Below are positions 41,093 through 50,486 of a stretch of DNA of 64,000 bases, piece after piece. The stretch lies in the NCBI RefSeq assembly GCF_002246015.1, contig NZ_NOLJ01000002.1, positions 586,449-650,448 of the forward strand, read 5' to 3'. Position 1 is the stretch's first letter. The number at the start of each line of letters is the position of its first letter. Made by a program: the position numbers and the translations under genes. The notes under the pieces were generated by a model. It saw only the letters and a list, made by a program, of their open reading frames with translations. It did not search any database and had not been told where the DNA came from. This DNA is from Nostoc sp. 'Peltigera membranacea cyanobiont' 210A (lineage in GTDB: Bacteria > Cyanobacteriota > Cyanobacteriia > Cyanobacteriales > Nostocaceae).

Positions 41093-42733
41093 TTATTGAT
41101 CTGGAAAAGTCTGTACCTTGCCATCAGGACTGAGAACAACTCGAATTCTGACATTTTGTCCATTTTTATTAGCGGAAACAAAAGGTTTGCCAACTTCAGG
41201 CATCCCAGCGTTATCAACGAATTCTCTTGCTGCCTTATTAAGGGGAAAAATTCGTTCAATTGTGCCGTCAACACCAACTATCAAACTGTACTCTAATGTT
41301 TGCCCCAGTCCAGTAGGTGGTTGCCAACGCTTTGTTAGATATTCTCTAGCTTCTGCTACTTGAGTTGTGTCAAATAATGTGCCAGTAGCTACTTCTCTGG
41401 ATGTGGGGTTTTTACCTGCGTCCCCTAATTGATCGATAAATGGATTATTAGCAGCGGTTCTAGAGGAGGGAAGTTGTGAAGTAGGTTTCTCTCCAGCAGA
41501 AGATTGCTGTAAGGAACTGATTCTTTCTTCTAGTTGTTGTGAGGTTAGTGGAGAGGGTTGGGTTGGGGTATTGACACGATTATTATTGGGTATGGTGTCA
41601 AGAGATGGAGGGAGGACTGGTGAGATATTAGTTGGTAAGCTATTGCCGTTAGAAGATAGTCTGGGTGGCAAATTCCGCAGTTGAGGGATAGCACCGGGTT
41701 GGGAATTTGACCCGGTTGGATTCTGTCCCAGATTTGGTAATATGGCAATTTCCTGACCTGGGATTTTGCTGGATGGTGCGTTAGTGTTTGCGGAGCGACT
41801 CGTAGAGAAGCTCGCCGGAGGCATCGCTCGATTACTAGGAAGGGTTGCAGTCGTCCCTTGAGGTATTGTCAATGTATTTGGTAGTGCTGGAGAGAAACTA
41901 GAACTAGGCGCTGTTAGAGGTGCTTGGGGTAAAGTGGATGTGGAAAGTGGAGGGGTGGAACCTAGCAAATTATTTGATGGCGGGGTTAGCCCAGGTTCAG
42001 GCGTGGGAAAGTTTAGTGAAGATGAAGGTTCAAGAGCAGTTTTTACCGCTGTTGAATCTGATGTTTTGGCTGTCTGCTGTTGCTTTTCTCGAATGTTGTT
42101 AGCATATTGCCAAGTAACTGGTAAAAAACCTATACCTAATACTAATACTGCGGCAATAGGCGCCCAAGCAGGAAATCTCAGAGTCGAACCTGTGCTGTTG
42201 AGAGTTGGAAGTGCCATGACATCAGTTGAGTATTCATCTAAAGCACTTGCTAAATCGAATAGTTGCAGCAAACTCAGTTGAATTACGGGGCCAGATGAAT
42301 AGTTGGCAAGAGAACCAAGAAATAGATTGTGAGTTAAATAGCTGCTTGGTTCTAAGTGGATATTTGCCCCTGGAATCTGGGTACTAAAGGCATTTAATGT
42401 TTTTGTTGAAGACTTTAATTCCGGCTCATCCAGTGCTGTGCTTGATTCTTGGGTACTGGAGAAACTGACCCAAAAGCTTTCTGGAGACTGTTGGAGAAAT
42501 TGCTGTACATAGTTGGTGACAGCATCACATAAAGCTTCGAGTTGCTCGCGATCGCCCCGAATTGGAACTCTTTGTTCTTCTGGTAGTCGGGGATCGTCAA
42601 AACGTAGCTCAAAACTGAGATGTTTGAGGACAGTTTTCCCCATCCAACGAGACAGAGGTGAGCTTTGTGCGAATACTTCTAGCGTGCAAGTTGGTGGTGT
42701 GTAGCAACGAATAACTGAATTTGATAGAGGCAT
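41093..42733 (-). CDS. DUF4335 domain protein (single-pass, Pro/Ser-rich linker)
   Basis: A 546-residue protein with the DUF4335 N-terminal domain (MPLSNSVIRCYTPPTCTLEV, LSFELRFDDPRLPEEQ, DREQLEALCDAVTNYVQQFL). One membrane helix follows at about 188-208 (AWAPIAAVLVLGIGFLPVTW). Then come ~250 residues of low-complexity Pro/Ser/Asn/Thr linker and a C-terminal conserved domain (YLTKRWQPPTGLGQTLEYSL, GTIERIFPLN, VSPDGKV-type end). It seems to be cyanobacterium-specific, of unknown function. The DUF3038 gene lies upstream as usual. The start is uncertain (GTG at 42823 or ATG at 42733); the latter fits the domain start. A palindromic repeat is translated in the linker (RAMPPASFSTSRSANT). Confidence 0.85.
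   Translation of the reverse strand: MPLSNSVIRCYTPPTCTLEVFAQSSPLSRWMGKTVLKHLSFELRFDDPRLPEEQRVPIRGDREQLEALCDAVTNYVQQFLQQSPESFWVSFSSTQESSTALDEPELKSSTKTLNAFSTQIPGANIHLEPSSYLTHNLFLGSLANYSSGPVIQLSLLQLFDLASALDEYSTDVMALPTLNSTGSTLRFPAWAPIAAVLVLGIGFLPVTWQYANNIREKQQQTAKTSDSTAVKTALEPSSSLNFPTPEPGLTPPSNNLLGSTPPLSTSTLPQAPLTAPSSSFSPALPNTLTIPQGTTATLPSNRAMPPASFSTSRSANTNAPSSKIPGQEIAILPNLGQNPTGSNSQPGAIPQLRNLPPRLSSNGNSLPTNISPVLPPSLDTIPNNNRVNTPTQPSPLTSQQLEERISSLQQSSAGEKPTSQLPSSRTAANNPFIDQLGDAGKNPTSREVATGTLFDTTQVAEAREYLTKRWQPPTGLGQTLEYSLIVGVDGTIERIFPLNKAAREFVDNAGMPEVGKPFVSANKNGQNVRIRVVLSPDGKVQTFPDQ
41790..41827. repeat. 38-bp palindromic dispersed repeat inside the DUF4335 gene
   Basis: Ends GCGGAGCGAC...GGCATCGC, again of the ...CATCGC type. 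It is read in the DUF4335 frame as RAMPPASFSTSRSA without a stop, in the low-complexity linker where an insertion would be tolerated. Confidence 0.7.
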
Positions 42734-42982
42734 GACAGGAACTGCGAAGAAGACTATATTGGGATTTTGCAAAAATTGAGCCAGTTGCTTGCAAAGAAAA
42801 GTTGGAACGGTGGATTCCTCCACTTAGCAATTTGTCAGGTTCCTTCTGTTATGCAAACTGGCGTGCAAGGAGGAAGCATTGCTGATAGTGCATCGCTCAA
42901 GAGCTAATGACCATCAAAAAGGTTTCCTGACCTAGCAAACTTTCATGAGCAAATTTTGGTTGAAAAATTTCAAATCTAAAAT

Positions 42983-43588
42983 TTAAAATTTTGTTGAACG
43001 GTCTATAAGTGCTAGCCAGAGACGGCGATGCCCACCAGGAGCGCTGTAAAAAAGTAAATCTACAAGCAGTTTTAGGGCCAGGTTGGTTAGTAAATCCGTT
43101 GAGATTTGCTCGTCCTCTTCCATTCGCTCTTGGTAGGTGTTGCAAAAAGCATCAATATAGTCTCCAAGTAAAGCAGCCTGGTGAGGTTCCCGGTTATTTT
43201 CTGCCATTTGTTCTAACAGACCGACAGCACGGCGAATCAATTCCTGGTGCTGTTTGGCTAGATAGCAGATGATCAAAACAAGCGATCGCGCTTCTTCGAC
43301 ATCTAGCTTTTTTCGCCCTCCTTGACCTTTGCGTAGAGGATTTGATTGGCGCAATCGCCATAAAGCTACGCGGTCTGGCACTCTTGACTCTAAATTCAGA
43401 TCGGTTGCCGCCGAAAGCATTGCCTCTGAACCAATCCCAGTTAAGGTTTCTAGCGCCAACAGCACCAAGTCTAATTGGGTTTTGATATTGTCCCATTGAA
43501 CTGTGTTTGGGGCTGAAAGCTTGATTAAATCCTCCCACTGGGAATTTGGAGTGGCTGAGTTGGCGGCCGAGTGCATAACTTTTAGCAT
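42983..43588 (-). CDS. DUF3038 domain protein
   Basis: A 201-residue, mostly helical protein: NIKTQLDLVLLALETLTGIG, RVPDRVALWRLRQSNPLRKG, LDVEEARSLVLIICYLAKQH and DYIDAFCNTYQERMEEDE. These match DUF3038, which is found in cyanobacteria directly upstream of DUF4335 genes, as here. Function unknown; a shared complex is inferred only from co-occurrence. Two close ATGs (43588 and 43576) cannot be told apart. Confidence 0.85.
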   Translation of the reverse strand: MLKVMHSAANSATPNSQWEDLIKLSAPNTVQWDNIKTQLDLVLLALETLTGIGSEAMLSAATDLNLESRVPDRVALWRLRQSNPLRKGQGGRKKLDVEEARSLVLIICYLAKQHQELIRRAVGLLEQMAENNREPHQAALLGDYIDAFCNTYQERMEEDEQISTDLLTNLALKLLVDLLFYSAPGGHRRLWLALIDRSTKF

Positions 43589-44329
43589 AGGTGATCGAGC
43601 TGATAGGTGATGTTGCTGTTACCCATTTTGAAACCAGACTCTTAAGAATCAAGCTTGGTTTCCCATAGCTATGAGCCAGAGGCTTCAGCTAGCTTTTTTA
43701 TGTGGTAAACAGTAGGTATCTTTGTCTTACTCTAGATGAAAATTTATTCTCGACAAAGTAAAAAATTATCAATTCTAATTAAGGTTTATCCGACTTTCGC
43801 TGTTAGCTCCGTATCAGAGTATAAATAAACTATTGTTTTAAATGCTAACCGCTAACGAGCGCTAAGTAATTATGTAGAATACCTCCTAATTTGTTTGCGG
43901 TTTTAAATTTTTAAATTTCTTGATATTTATTACTTGGTCTTAATGTATACATAATTACTCTACAAAGATTTTACCTGTTTGCTAAAGGCACTTTTTGCTG
44001 CTGGACATTATCCCAACTTAGTTTTACTTGTGTGCAGCCTGTTATTTCAGTATAGGCTGGGCAACATCAGGACGATTGACGCCTCCATGAATAAAACTGA
44101 TGACAAACTTAAAAATTTGATAAAGTCAGCGTTTGAAGATGTTGAGCGATTGATTTATTCCAACTTAGTTGGTAGTATAACTCTAACCACAAACCACGCA
44201 CATATCAGAACTCATTTATAAAGTTAATGGGAAGAGGTAATAGTTTAGATATTTACCAAAACCCATGCTTCAGTATGGGTTACAGATCATTCACTTAGTA
44301 GAAATTAGCAACGCAATAATATAACAACT
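43589..44329. other. 741-bp intergenic region, no supported gene
   Basis: Apart from a perfect 7-bp hairpin AACCCAT-GCTTCAGT-ATGGGTT at 44260-44281, just upstream of the ModA-like gene, I see only AT-rich spacer. An 80-codon open frame at 43979-44221 has no family resemblance and is not called. The hairpin is a candidate operator or attenuator for the binding-protein gene. Confidence 0.5.
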
Positions 44330-45307
44330 ATGAAAAAGCATTTTTTTACCTTTTCACTGATAGCTTGTGCTGTCAGTGTGACTTTGCCAACTCAGGCATT
44401 TGCAGTTAAGCTATACGGTGCAGGAAGTTTGCGCGATAGTCTCACAGAAGTAGCTGAATCTTTTAACGAAAAGTATGGAATTCCAGTAGAAACGCGATTT
44501 GGCCCGTCTGGTTTAACACGAGAATTTATAGAACAAGAATTCTCTGAAACTGGAAAATCCGCAGATGTTTTTGCCAGTGCAGATATTAATAACCCTCAAA
44601 CATTGTTTGAAGAAGGTTTAAGTGAACCTGTAGCGAACTTCACTAGCAACCGCATGACTGCTATTGTCAGATCGGGACTTGGTATCACATCAGATAATTT
44701 GCTGGACTTTTTGCTAAAACCCGAAATCAAATTAGGAACTTCAACGCCCATAGCAGATCCATCTGGTGACTATGCATGGGAAATATTTGATAAAGCCAAT
44801 CAGATTAAATCTAGTAATTCTCAAATTCTGAAGGATAAAGCATTACAGTTAGTAGGTGGTAATCCTAATGCTCCTATAGTTCCTAATGGCAAAAATAATT
44901 TAGTCTACTTTTTAGAAGAAACAAAACAGGCAGATATATTTTTAGCTTATTACACCAGTGGCAAGACTGCCCAAGCAACAGAAGGTGGTGAGAATTTGCA
45001 AATAGTAGAGTTACCCGACTATTTAGCAACGAAAGCTAATTATGGACTAACTACACTAAAAAATGCCGATCCTGATGGTGAAAAGTTGGCTGAATATATC
45101 CTGTCACAAAAAGGGCAAGAAATTTTGGCAAAGTATGGATTTAGCGCACCTTCTACTTCTGTTCCCGAACATCAAGGTACGGGTGGAATTTTGCTGGCGG
45201 TAGGGGTAGCTTTTATCTTGAATAAAAAACAAGTATTGCTCAAAAAGCAATTAATTAAAATTGTTAACGGAGATGCAGAACAAGGGCGTCACAACCTTTT
45301 TAAGTAG
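44330..45307 (+). CDS. ModA-like (molybdate/anion) periplasmic binding protein with PEP-CTERM-like tail
   Basis: A 325-residue protein. The Sec signal peptide is residues 1-25 (MKKHFFTFSLIACAVSVTLP, cleavage after AFA). The type-II binding-protein fold of the ModA/WtpA family has VKLYGAGSLRDSLTEVAESF, FGPSGLTREFIEQ, ADVFASADINNPQTL, RSGLGITSDNLLDFL and a C-lobe DPDGEKLAEYILSQKGQEIL. Near the C-terminus SVPEHQGTGGILLAVGVAFI plus LNKKQ resembles a PEP-CTERM sorting signal (VPE, hydrophobic helix, basic residues). It is followed by another ~25 residues. No permease (ModB) or ATPase (ModC) genes are adjacent. It may act as an anchored rather than a freely diffusing binding protein. Confidence 0.78.
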   Translation: MKKHFFTFSLIACAVSVTLPTQAFAVKLYGAGSLRDSLTEVAESFNEKYGIPVETRFGPSGLTREFIEQEFSETGKSADVFASADINNPQTLFEEGLSEPVANFTSNRMTAIVRSGLGITSDNLLDFLLKPEIKLGTSTPIADPSGDYAWEIFDKANQIKSSNSQILKDKALQLVGGNPNAPIVPNGKNNLVYFLEETKQADIFLAYYTSGKTAQATEGGENLQIVELPDYLATKANYGLTTLKNADPDGEKLAEYILSQKGQEILAKYGFSAPSTSVPEHQGTGGILLAVGVAFILNKKQVLLKKQLIKIVNGDAEQGRHNLFK

Positions 45308-45326
45308 CCATTTATGACAATTTCAA

Positions 45327-45977
45327 CTAAATCGGGCTACTAATTTTCTGTCTTATCCACGCACGAAATGCTTTCATTGTCGCATTTCTGCCATTGCTTT
45401 TACTCTGCATCAAATATTCGGGAATCGCTTGGAAAATTGGGATATTGGGAAAAATAGAACTGGTATTTGATTCTATATATTTACCATCGAACAGCACATT
45501 GATTTCCAACTTGCTTCCATTCCATCGCCACAGTTCCGGTACTCTCAAAGCTTGATAATTATTAAAACGAATTCGGGAGGTAATATCAATTTCAATAGCC
45601 AAATCTGGAGGCGGGTCGGTTTCTAAATTGATTCTATCTTTGCCCCTAATTATAGCCTCATTTTGGATATAGAAACAATCATCGGGTTCTACCCCAGCAT
45701 CCATATTTTCCTTATCAAAAGTCGTAGAACCCAAACTCCAAAATTCCAGATCGAGTTCTTCTAATAATACTTTTACCAAGTCGCCAATAATAACTTTAGC
45801 TACTTCATGCTCTGGTAATGGAGCCATTATTTCCAACACCCCTTGACTGTAACCTATGCGAGAAATGCGATTGTCTCCCAATTCCGCTAAAATGCGTTTG
45901 TATGCCGACCAGGAGACATCTTTAATCAACAACTGATGACCGGCTCTAACAATTAGTTGATTGAGTTCAAGTAACAT
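45327..45977 (-). CDS. Uma2 family (DUF820) endonuclease-like protein
   Basis: A 216-residue protein of the Uma2/DUF820 family, hugely expanded in cyanobacteria: AYKRILAELGDNRISRIGYS, LEIMAPLPEHEVAKVIIGDL, ESDDCFYIQN-type strand (VEPDDCFYIQNEAIIRG), PPDLAIEIDITSRIRFNNYQ and LWRWNGSKLEINV. It has a PD-(D/E)xK-like fold; the substrate and role are unknown. The start is ATG at 45977, preceded by AAGGA; an upstream start at 46007 would add ten basic residues. Single gene, convergent with the ModA-like gene. Confidence 0.88.
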   Translation of the reverse strand: MLLELNQLIVRAGHQLLIKDVSWSAYKRILAELGDNRISRIGYSQGVLEIMAPLPEHEVAKVIIGDLVKVLLEELDLEFWSLGSTTFDKENMDAGVEPDDCFYIQNEAIIRGKDRINLETDPPPDLAIEIDITSRIRFNNYQALRVPELWRWNGSKLEINVLFDGKYIESNTSSIFPNIPIFQAIPEYLMQSKSNGRNATMKAFRAWIRQKISSPI

Positions 45978-46154
45978 CGCAAATTTCCTTCTCTTGATTA
46001 ATGGCAATACGCTTGTGTTAGTGATATTTTGCTCCCGAAGATTCCCCTAACACAATAGGGTTTACTTATGCTTCATCCTAACTTTGGGTGATGAAATATA
46101 GCAGTTCTCGTTTGAATGCAATTGAGAACCGCTATAGTTACATTTATTGCTACT

Positions 46155-48614
46155 TTATTTCATATGAACAACGGTAACACCACTGCCGCCATCTGCTTGT
46201 TCAGCTGGTTCATAGTTGTTCACTCTGGAATGCTGTTGCAAAAAGGCGTGAACTCCTTGTCGCAGCTTACCAGTACCATAGCCGTGAATAATCCAGATTG
46301 GGCCTGTAGCTTCCGAGATAGCTTTATCTAAAATGTATTCGGCATCAGCCACCCGTTTACCACGCAAATCAATGGTGTTTTGGGAAGTCCGAATTTCTGG
46401 GACATTTTGCGGTGGCGGGGTTACTACTGCTGGGGCTGGTTTGGGTTTGACAACTGGTTCGGCTTTTTGACCATCTAGAGATTCTATATCCTCTAACTTC
46501 ACAGTCATCTTCATTAGCCCAAAGCGAACGCTTAACTCGCCATCTTGATCGGGGGCGGCGATCACTTCTGCTATCTGTCCCAATTTGGGAACGCGGATGC
46601 GATCGCCTACTTTGGGCATAAACCCGACTTTTGGTTTTGCTGGCGTTGCTGGCTGATATTGCTGGCCAATTTGATTTAAAGCATTGGTTGCTTGCTGCGC
46701 TTCTTGGGCTGTGGGCGTACCTTTCTGCAAACGGCGGATAACTTGGGCAATTTCACCTTTTGCCTGAGCGATCGCTTGTTGCACTGCTATTTCCTGTGAA
46801 GCCCGCAAACTGCTTTCCCGCTCCTCTAAACTTGCGGCTTTTGCCGATACTTCTTTATATAAACGTTCTGCTTGCTGCAACAAACTTTGGGCTTCCGCAG
46901 CTTTGGTTTCTTGGCGGCGGCGTTGCGCTTCTAAGCCAGCAATCACCTGGTTAACCTCATCTGTGGCTTCTCCCACTTGGGTTTTCGCCTGTTGTACCAC
47001 TTCTGGTTTTAATCCCAAGCGCAAGGCAATGGTTAAGGCATTAGAACGTCCGGGGATGCCCCACAGCAGACGATAAGTAGGCGACAGAGTACTTTCGTCA
47101 AATTCTACAGAGGCATTTTCAAACCGATCGTCTTGGTATTTCAGGGCTTTCAGTTCCCCGAAGTGAGTGGTGGCAATAGTTAGCTGGGAATGATTGGCGA
47201 GATATTGCAACAAAGCGATCGCTAAGGCGCTACCTTCTACTGGATCGGTTCCTGCGCCGACTTCATCAAGTAAGACTAGGGATTGGGGATTGGGGATTAG
47301 GGATTGGGGATTAGGAATTTCCTTTTCCCCAGTCCCCAGTTCCAAGTCCCCAGTACCCAGTCCCAAGTCCCCATTCCCCAATGCTTCCAAAATCCGACTA
47401 ATTCGGCGGATGTGTCCAGAAAATGTGGATAAACTCTGCTGTAAGGATTGTTCATCGCCAATATCTGCCAGTACTTTATCAAACCAAGGTATTTCTACTG
47501 GTTCGCGGGCGGGGACAAATAAACCCACTTTGGCCATTAATGCTGCTAACCCCAAGGTTTTTAAGGTTACAGTTTTACCGCCAGTATTAGGCCCGGTAAT
47601 TGTCACTACCCGAATTTGCGGACTGATCAGCAAATTTACAGGAACTACTGGTTGACCTTGTTCGTGCTGTTGCTGCCACACTAACAAAGGATGTCGTAAG
47701 TTCCGCAAGGTAATCATTTCCCTATCTTCCCGCTGGATAAATCGTGGGGGGTTGGCTCCTAGCCAGAAACTATATCGCGATCTAGCGGTTGCCAAATCCA
47801 AAGTGGTAGCGATCGCTAACAATCTCTCTAAATCTGGTTTGACTGCGGCTACTTGTTCTGTCAAAACACGGCGAATCGTTTCTTCTTCAGCTTGCTCTCT
47901 TCTGATAATCTGCCGCAGTTGGTTGCCTAGAGGTACTACTGAATTCGGTTCCACATACAGGGTGGCACCGCTGGTAGAGGTATCGTGAACTATACCAGGG
48001 ATGGCATCTTTTTGGGGTGCTTTTACAGGGATAACAAAGCGATCGCTCCGTTGCGTAATCAGCTGTTCTTGAACTGCGCCAGATTTTGCCTGTAAGATAT
48101 TTTGCAGCTTTTGAGTAATTTGGCTGCGTAATCGCCGCAAATCTGTACGAATTTCTCCCAGTTTTTGACTCGCGCGGTCAGTTACCTGGGCCCGTTCATC
48201 AATACAGCGGTGAATTTCTTGTTCTAGTTCTGGATAAGTCCGCAAATCGGCAACTAACTCAGTCAATATCGGCAAATCTTCTTGATTGTCGATGACACGG
48301 CGCAAATTTCTGGCACCAGAGAGGGTAGTAGCGATCGCTAACAGTTCGTCTCCTGCCAAAACTCCACTGCGTTCTGCCCGTTCTAAGGAATCGCCAATAT
48401 CTTGAATTCCTTCAAATGATAGTCCCGTAGTCAGGCGAGTTTCCAGTTGGTAGATTTCTTTGGTTTGCTCTAACAACAGTTCGCTTTGGGTCTGAGAATC
48501 AGGTATTTTCAGATGACGCGCAGCTGTCGCCCCCAGCTTAGTTGCGGCAAAGGTGGCAAGGTGCTGGCACAGGCGAGGCCATTCTAATAATTCTAAGGTT
48601 TCAGATTGGATCAA
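46155..48614 (-). CDS. mutS2: Endonuclease MutS2 with translated short-tandem-repeat insertion
   Basis: An 819-residue protein: N-terminal MIQSETLELLEWPRLCQHLA, lever/core coiled coil, and ATPase with Walker A GPNTGGKTVTLKTLG (about residue 338). Walker B LVLLDEVGAGTDP follows at about 443, then IATTHFGELKALKYQ. The C-terminal Smr nuclease domain (NTIDLRGKRVADAEYILDKA, IIHGYGTGKLRQGVHAFLQQ) completes it. MutS2 suppresses homologous recombination and resolves stalled/collided ribosomes in other bacteria. Unusual: about 32 residues (GDLGLGTGDLELGTG and IPNPQSLIPNPQS) between the Walker A domain and Walker B come from GGGGATT-type repeat DNA. The frame is kept, so the enzyme may still work. Confidence 0.94.
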   Translation of the reverse strand: MIQSETLELLEWPRLCQHLATFAATKLGATAARHLKIPDSQTQSELLLEQTKEIYQLETRLTTGLSFEGIQDIGDSLERAERSGVLAGDELLAIATTLSGARNLRRVIDNQEDLPILTELVADLRTYPELEQEIHRCIDERAQVTDRASQKLGEIRTDLRRLRSQITQKLQNILQAKSGAVQEQLITQRSDRFVIPVKAPQKDAIPGIVHDTSTSGATLYVEPNSVVPLGNQLRQIIRREQAEEETIRRVLTEQVAAVKPDLERLLAIATTLDLATARSRYSFWLGANPPRFIQREDREMITLRNLRHPLLVWQQQHEQGQPVVPVNLLISPQIRVVTITGPNTGGKTVTLKTLGLAALMAKVGLFVPAREPVEIPWFDKVLADIGDEQSLQQSLSTFSGHIRRISRILEALGNGDLGLGTGDLELGTGEKEIPNPQSLIPNPQSLVLLDEVGAGTDPVEGSALAIALLQYLANHSQLTIATTHFGELKALKYQDDRFENASVEFDESTLSPTYRLLWGIPGRSNALTIALRLGLKPEVVQQAKTQVGEATDEVNQVIAGLEAQRRRQETKAAEAQSLLQQAERLYKEVSAKAASLEERESSLRASQEIAVQQAIAQAKGEIAQVIRRLQKGTPTAQEAQQATNALNQIGQQYQPATPAKPKVGFMPKVGDRIRVPKLGQIAEVIAAPDQDGELSVRFGLMKMTVKLEDIESLDGQKAEPVVKPKPAPAVVTPPPQNVPEIRTSQNTIDLRGKRVADAEYILDKAISEATGPIWIIHGYGTGKLRQGVHAFLQQHSRVNNYEPAEQADGGSGVTVVHMK
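47283..47379. repeat. GGGGATT/CCCCAGT short-tandem-repeat tract within mutS2
   Basis: About fourteen 7-bp units (GGGGATT-like, then TCCCCAG-like) lie inside the mutS2 coding sequence, in frame. The same unit types fill gaps near 60190 and 60290. Confidence 0.88.
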
Positions 48615-48810
48615 GGTTTCAACATCTAATCTGAAATTATGGTAACAATTCTAGCTGCTAGATGGATAAATCTTAAAGGAGAAAATTTTGCTTTAATCAA
48701 ATCAGCCAGCTAGTCCGTGGCAATAGCCAAGTAATAACTGGCACATTCAACTATCTTTTCTGAGAAAATAACTCAACACTAACTGCCATCGGAAACAACA
48801 CAGAAACGAA

Positions 48811-49107
48811 TTAGGCAGCAACTATTTCTTGGGCTAGAACGTAAGGTTGAACGATGAGAGTATTAAATCGCTTACTGCGCTCAAGATTCCATTCTCCTAC
48901 CTGTACTGTTGTGGGTTTGGTAATCAATTGTTTATCAATCCACTGTTCCACTGATGGAATGTTATCACTGGCGATCGCTACTCCAACATCCACCAAGTCT
49001 AGCTCAAGCGCCACCAAAATTACTGCATCTCGTTGTACATGAGGAATTAACCATTCCCACTCTGCCTCATCCAAAATTTCTGTTAATTCCGCTCTTAAAT
49101 CCGACAT
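48811..49107 (-). CDS. DUF2288 domain protein
   Basis: A 98-residue protein: LRAELTEILDEAEWEWLIPH, VQRDAVILVALELDLVDVGV and SVEQWIDKQLITKPTTVQVG. These fit DUF2288, a small conserved family of proteobacteria and cyanobacteria without a known function. No membrane or signal segments. It stands between mutS2 and the AI-2E transporter with its own upstream repeat-containing spacer. Confidence 0.85.
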   Translation of the reverse strand: MSDLRAELTEILDEAEWEWLIPHVQRDAVILVALELDLVDVGVAIASDNIPSVEQWIDKQLITKPTTVQVGEWNLERSKRFNTLIVQPYVLAQEIVAA

Positions 49108-49205
49108 TACTTCCCAATGTTCATTTGTAAATGGCTATTTTTACATTATTCACTAGTTCCGAGTTCCTGACAAATGACAAATGACGAATGACAAATGACC
49201 AATAA

Positions 49206-50243
49206 CTAAACTTCAGATTTCATTTCATCGATTTCAAATAAAGACACAATTACTCCAGCGATGGGAATAGATATAAAAACACCTAATAATCCTGCTACTC
49301 TAGCCCCTACTAGTAAAGCAAAAAACACCACTACAGGATTAAGATTTAGCGCGCCTTGCATAATTCTGGGAGCAATCAAGTTGTCTTGTATCTGCTGGAG
49401 AACAATACAAGCTATTAATACTTTTACTGCTAACCAAACACCTTGAGACAACACAAATAGAGTCACTGTGCTTACTCCTAATGTCGCCCCTATGCCAGGA
49501 ATTATATCAACAATTCCGACTATTATTGACAATATCAAAGCAAAAGGCACTTTTAATATTACAAAAACTAGGAACGTCGAAATTGTTAAAAACCCACTTA
49601 ATAGCAACTGACCTCTAAAAAATCCTAAAAAAGACTTTCTGATGATATTTGTAAATCTATTACGGCGATGTTTTGGTACTATTTTTAAAATAAAATTCCA
49701 CAGTTTATCTCCATCTAATAGCATGAAAAAAGCTACAACTGCAATCAATATAAAAGTTACAAAGTTCGTCATAAAACCTTGTAAAATAGCTAAACTAGTA
49801 ACAAGACTTGATACAGCTTGATTCCGCAATTGTTCTTCAATAAAACTTAAATCTATCTGTAAATTCCGGTTACGCAAAAATCCTTCTAGTCCCTCTAATA
49901 AAGGTACTAAAGAATTTAAAAATGCAGTGATACTATTAATTAATTGTTGTCCTTGAGATAAAACCGTTAAGCTCACAGTAATTATCAGACCGCCTATAAT
50001 CACAATACTGAGCAAGAAAACGACACCAACAGCTATACCGTGGGGTAAAAAACGCCGTAGCCCTTGTACAGGATAACTCAGTAAAAAAGCTAAAATTGCC
50101 GCAAATGTAAAAATAACAATGACCGATTCAAAATAAGCTAAAAGTTGTACAATTGCCCAGCCAGAAGCAACTAAAAGTAAAAATCGAACTAATGCCAGAT
50201 TATTTAATCGCTCCCAAAAATTCTTGGCTTCAAAGCCGCTCAT
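49206..50243 (-). CDS. AI-2E family transporter (PerM-type) membrane protein
   Basis: A 345-residue, roughly eight-helix membrane protein: LVRFLLLVASGWAIVQLLAY, VIVIFTFAAILAFLLSYPVQ, GVVFLLSIVIIGGLIITVSL, then a periplasmic/cytoplasmic helical loop and C-terminal LILSIIVGIVDIIPGIGATL plus QQIQDNLIAPRIMQGALNLN, the hallmark GxxxGP/DNxxxPxixg region. The family includes AI-2 exporters and many transporters of unknown substrate. Cyanobacteria have several paralogues, so AI-2 transport is not implied. Confidence 0.9.
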   Translation of the reverse strand: MSGFEAKNFWERLNNLALVRFLLLVASGWAIVQLLAYFESVIVIFTFAAILAFLLSYPVQGLRRFLPHGIAVGVVFLLSIVIIGGLIITVSLTVLSQGQQLINSITAFLNSLVPLLEGLEGFLRNRNLQIDLSFIEEQLRNQAVSSLVTSLAILQGFMTNFVTFILIAVVAFFMLLDGDKLWNFILKIVPKHRRNRFTNIIRKSFLGFFRGQLLLSGFLTISTFLVFVILKVPFALILSIIVGIVDIIPGIGATLGVSTVTLFVLSQGVWLAVKVLIACIVLQQIQDNLIAPRIMQGALNLNPVVVFFALLVGARVAGLLGVFISIPIAGVIVSLFEIDEMKSEV

Positions 50244-50245
50244 AA

Positions 50246-50315
50246 TAATTCATAATTCATAATTCGTAATGACGCTCGATGACTCGCTAACGCTGCGCTA
50301 ACGTAATTCGTAATT
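50246..50315. repeat. Dispersed repeat with ATTCATA/ATTCGTA units and palindromic core
   Basis: A counterpart of 28361-28428 in inverse orientation: GACGCTCGATGACTCGCTAA and CGCTGCGCTAACGTAATTCG flanked by AATTCGTAAT units. Noncoding. Confidence 0.8.
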
Positions 50316-50486
50316 AAGCCATAAAAACGCTAGTTGTTTAGCGTGATAAAGTTAGCCACCCTGTAAGATTGAGATTTATTTTTTGGAAGTCCTTTACTTT
50401 ATTGCTAGAGGAATAGAGTTTAAGATTAGAGTAATCTAATAGCGATCGCTACCTCCCTAAAGCATATATCTGTAGTTTCTCTAGAT

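Noticed and set aside
43979..44221. 80-codon open frame upstream of the ModA-like gene
   Set aside because: No family resemblance, no good ribosome-binding site and a hydrophobic, AT-driven composition. Not supported.
44330..45307. Complete molybdate ABC transporter operon
   Set aside because: Only the binding-protein gene is present. No ModB or ModC gene is adjacent on either side.
46116..46331. 71-codon plus-strand open frame over the end of mutS2
   Set aside because: It overlaps the conserved Smr domain of mutS2 in antisense and has no independent support.
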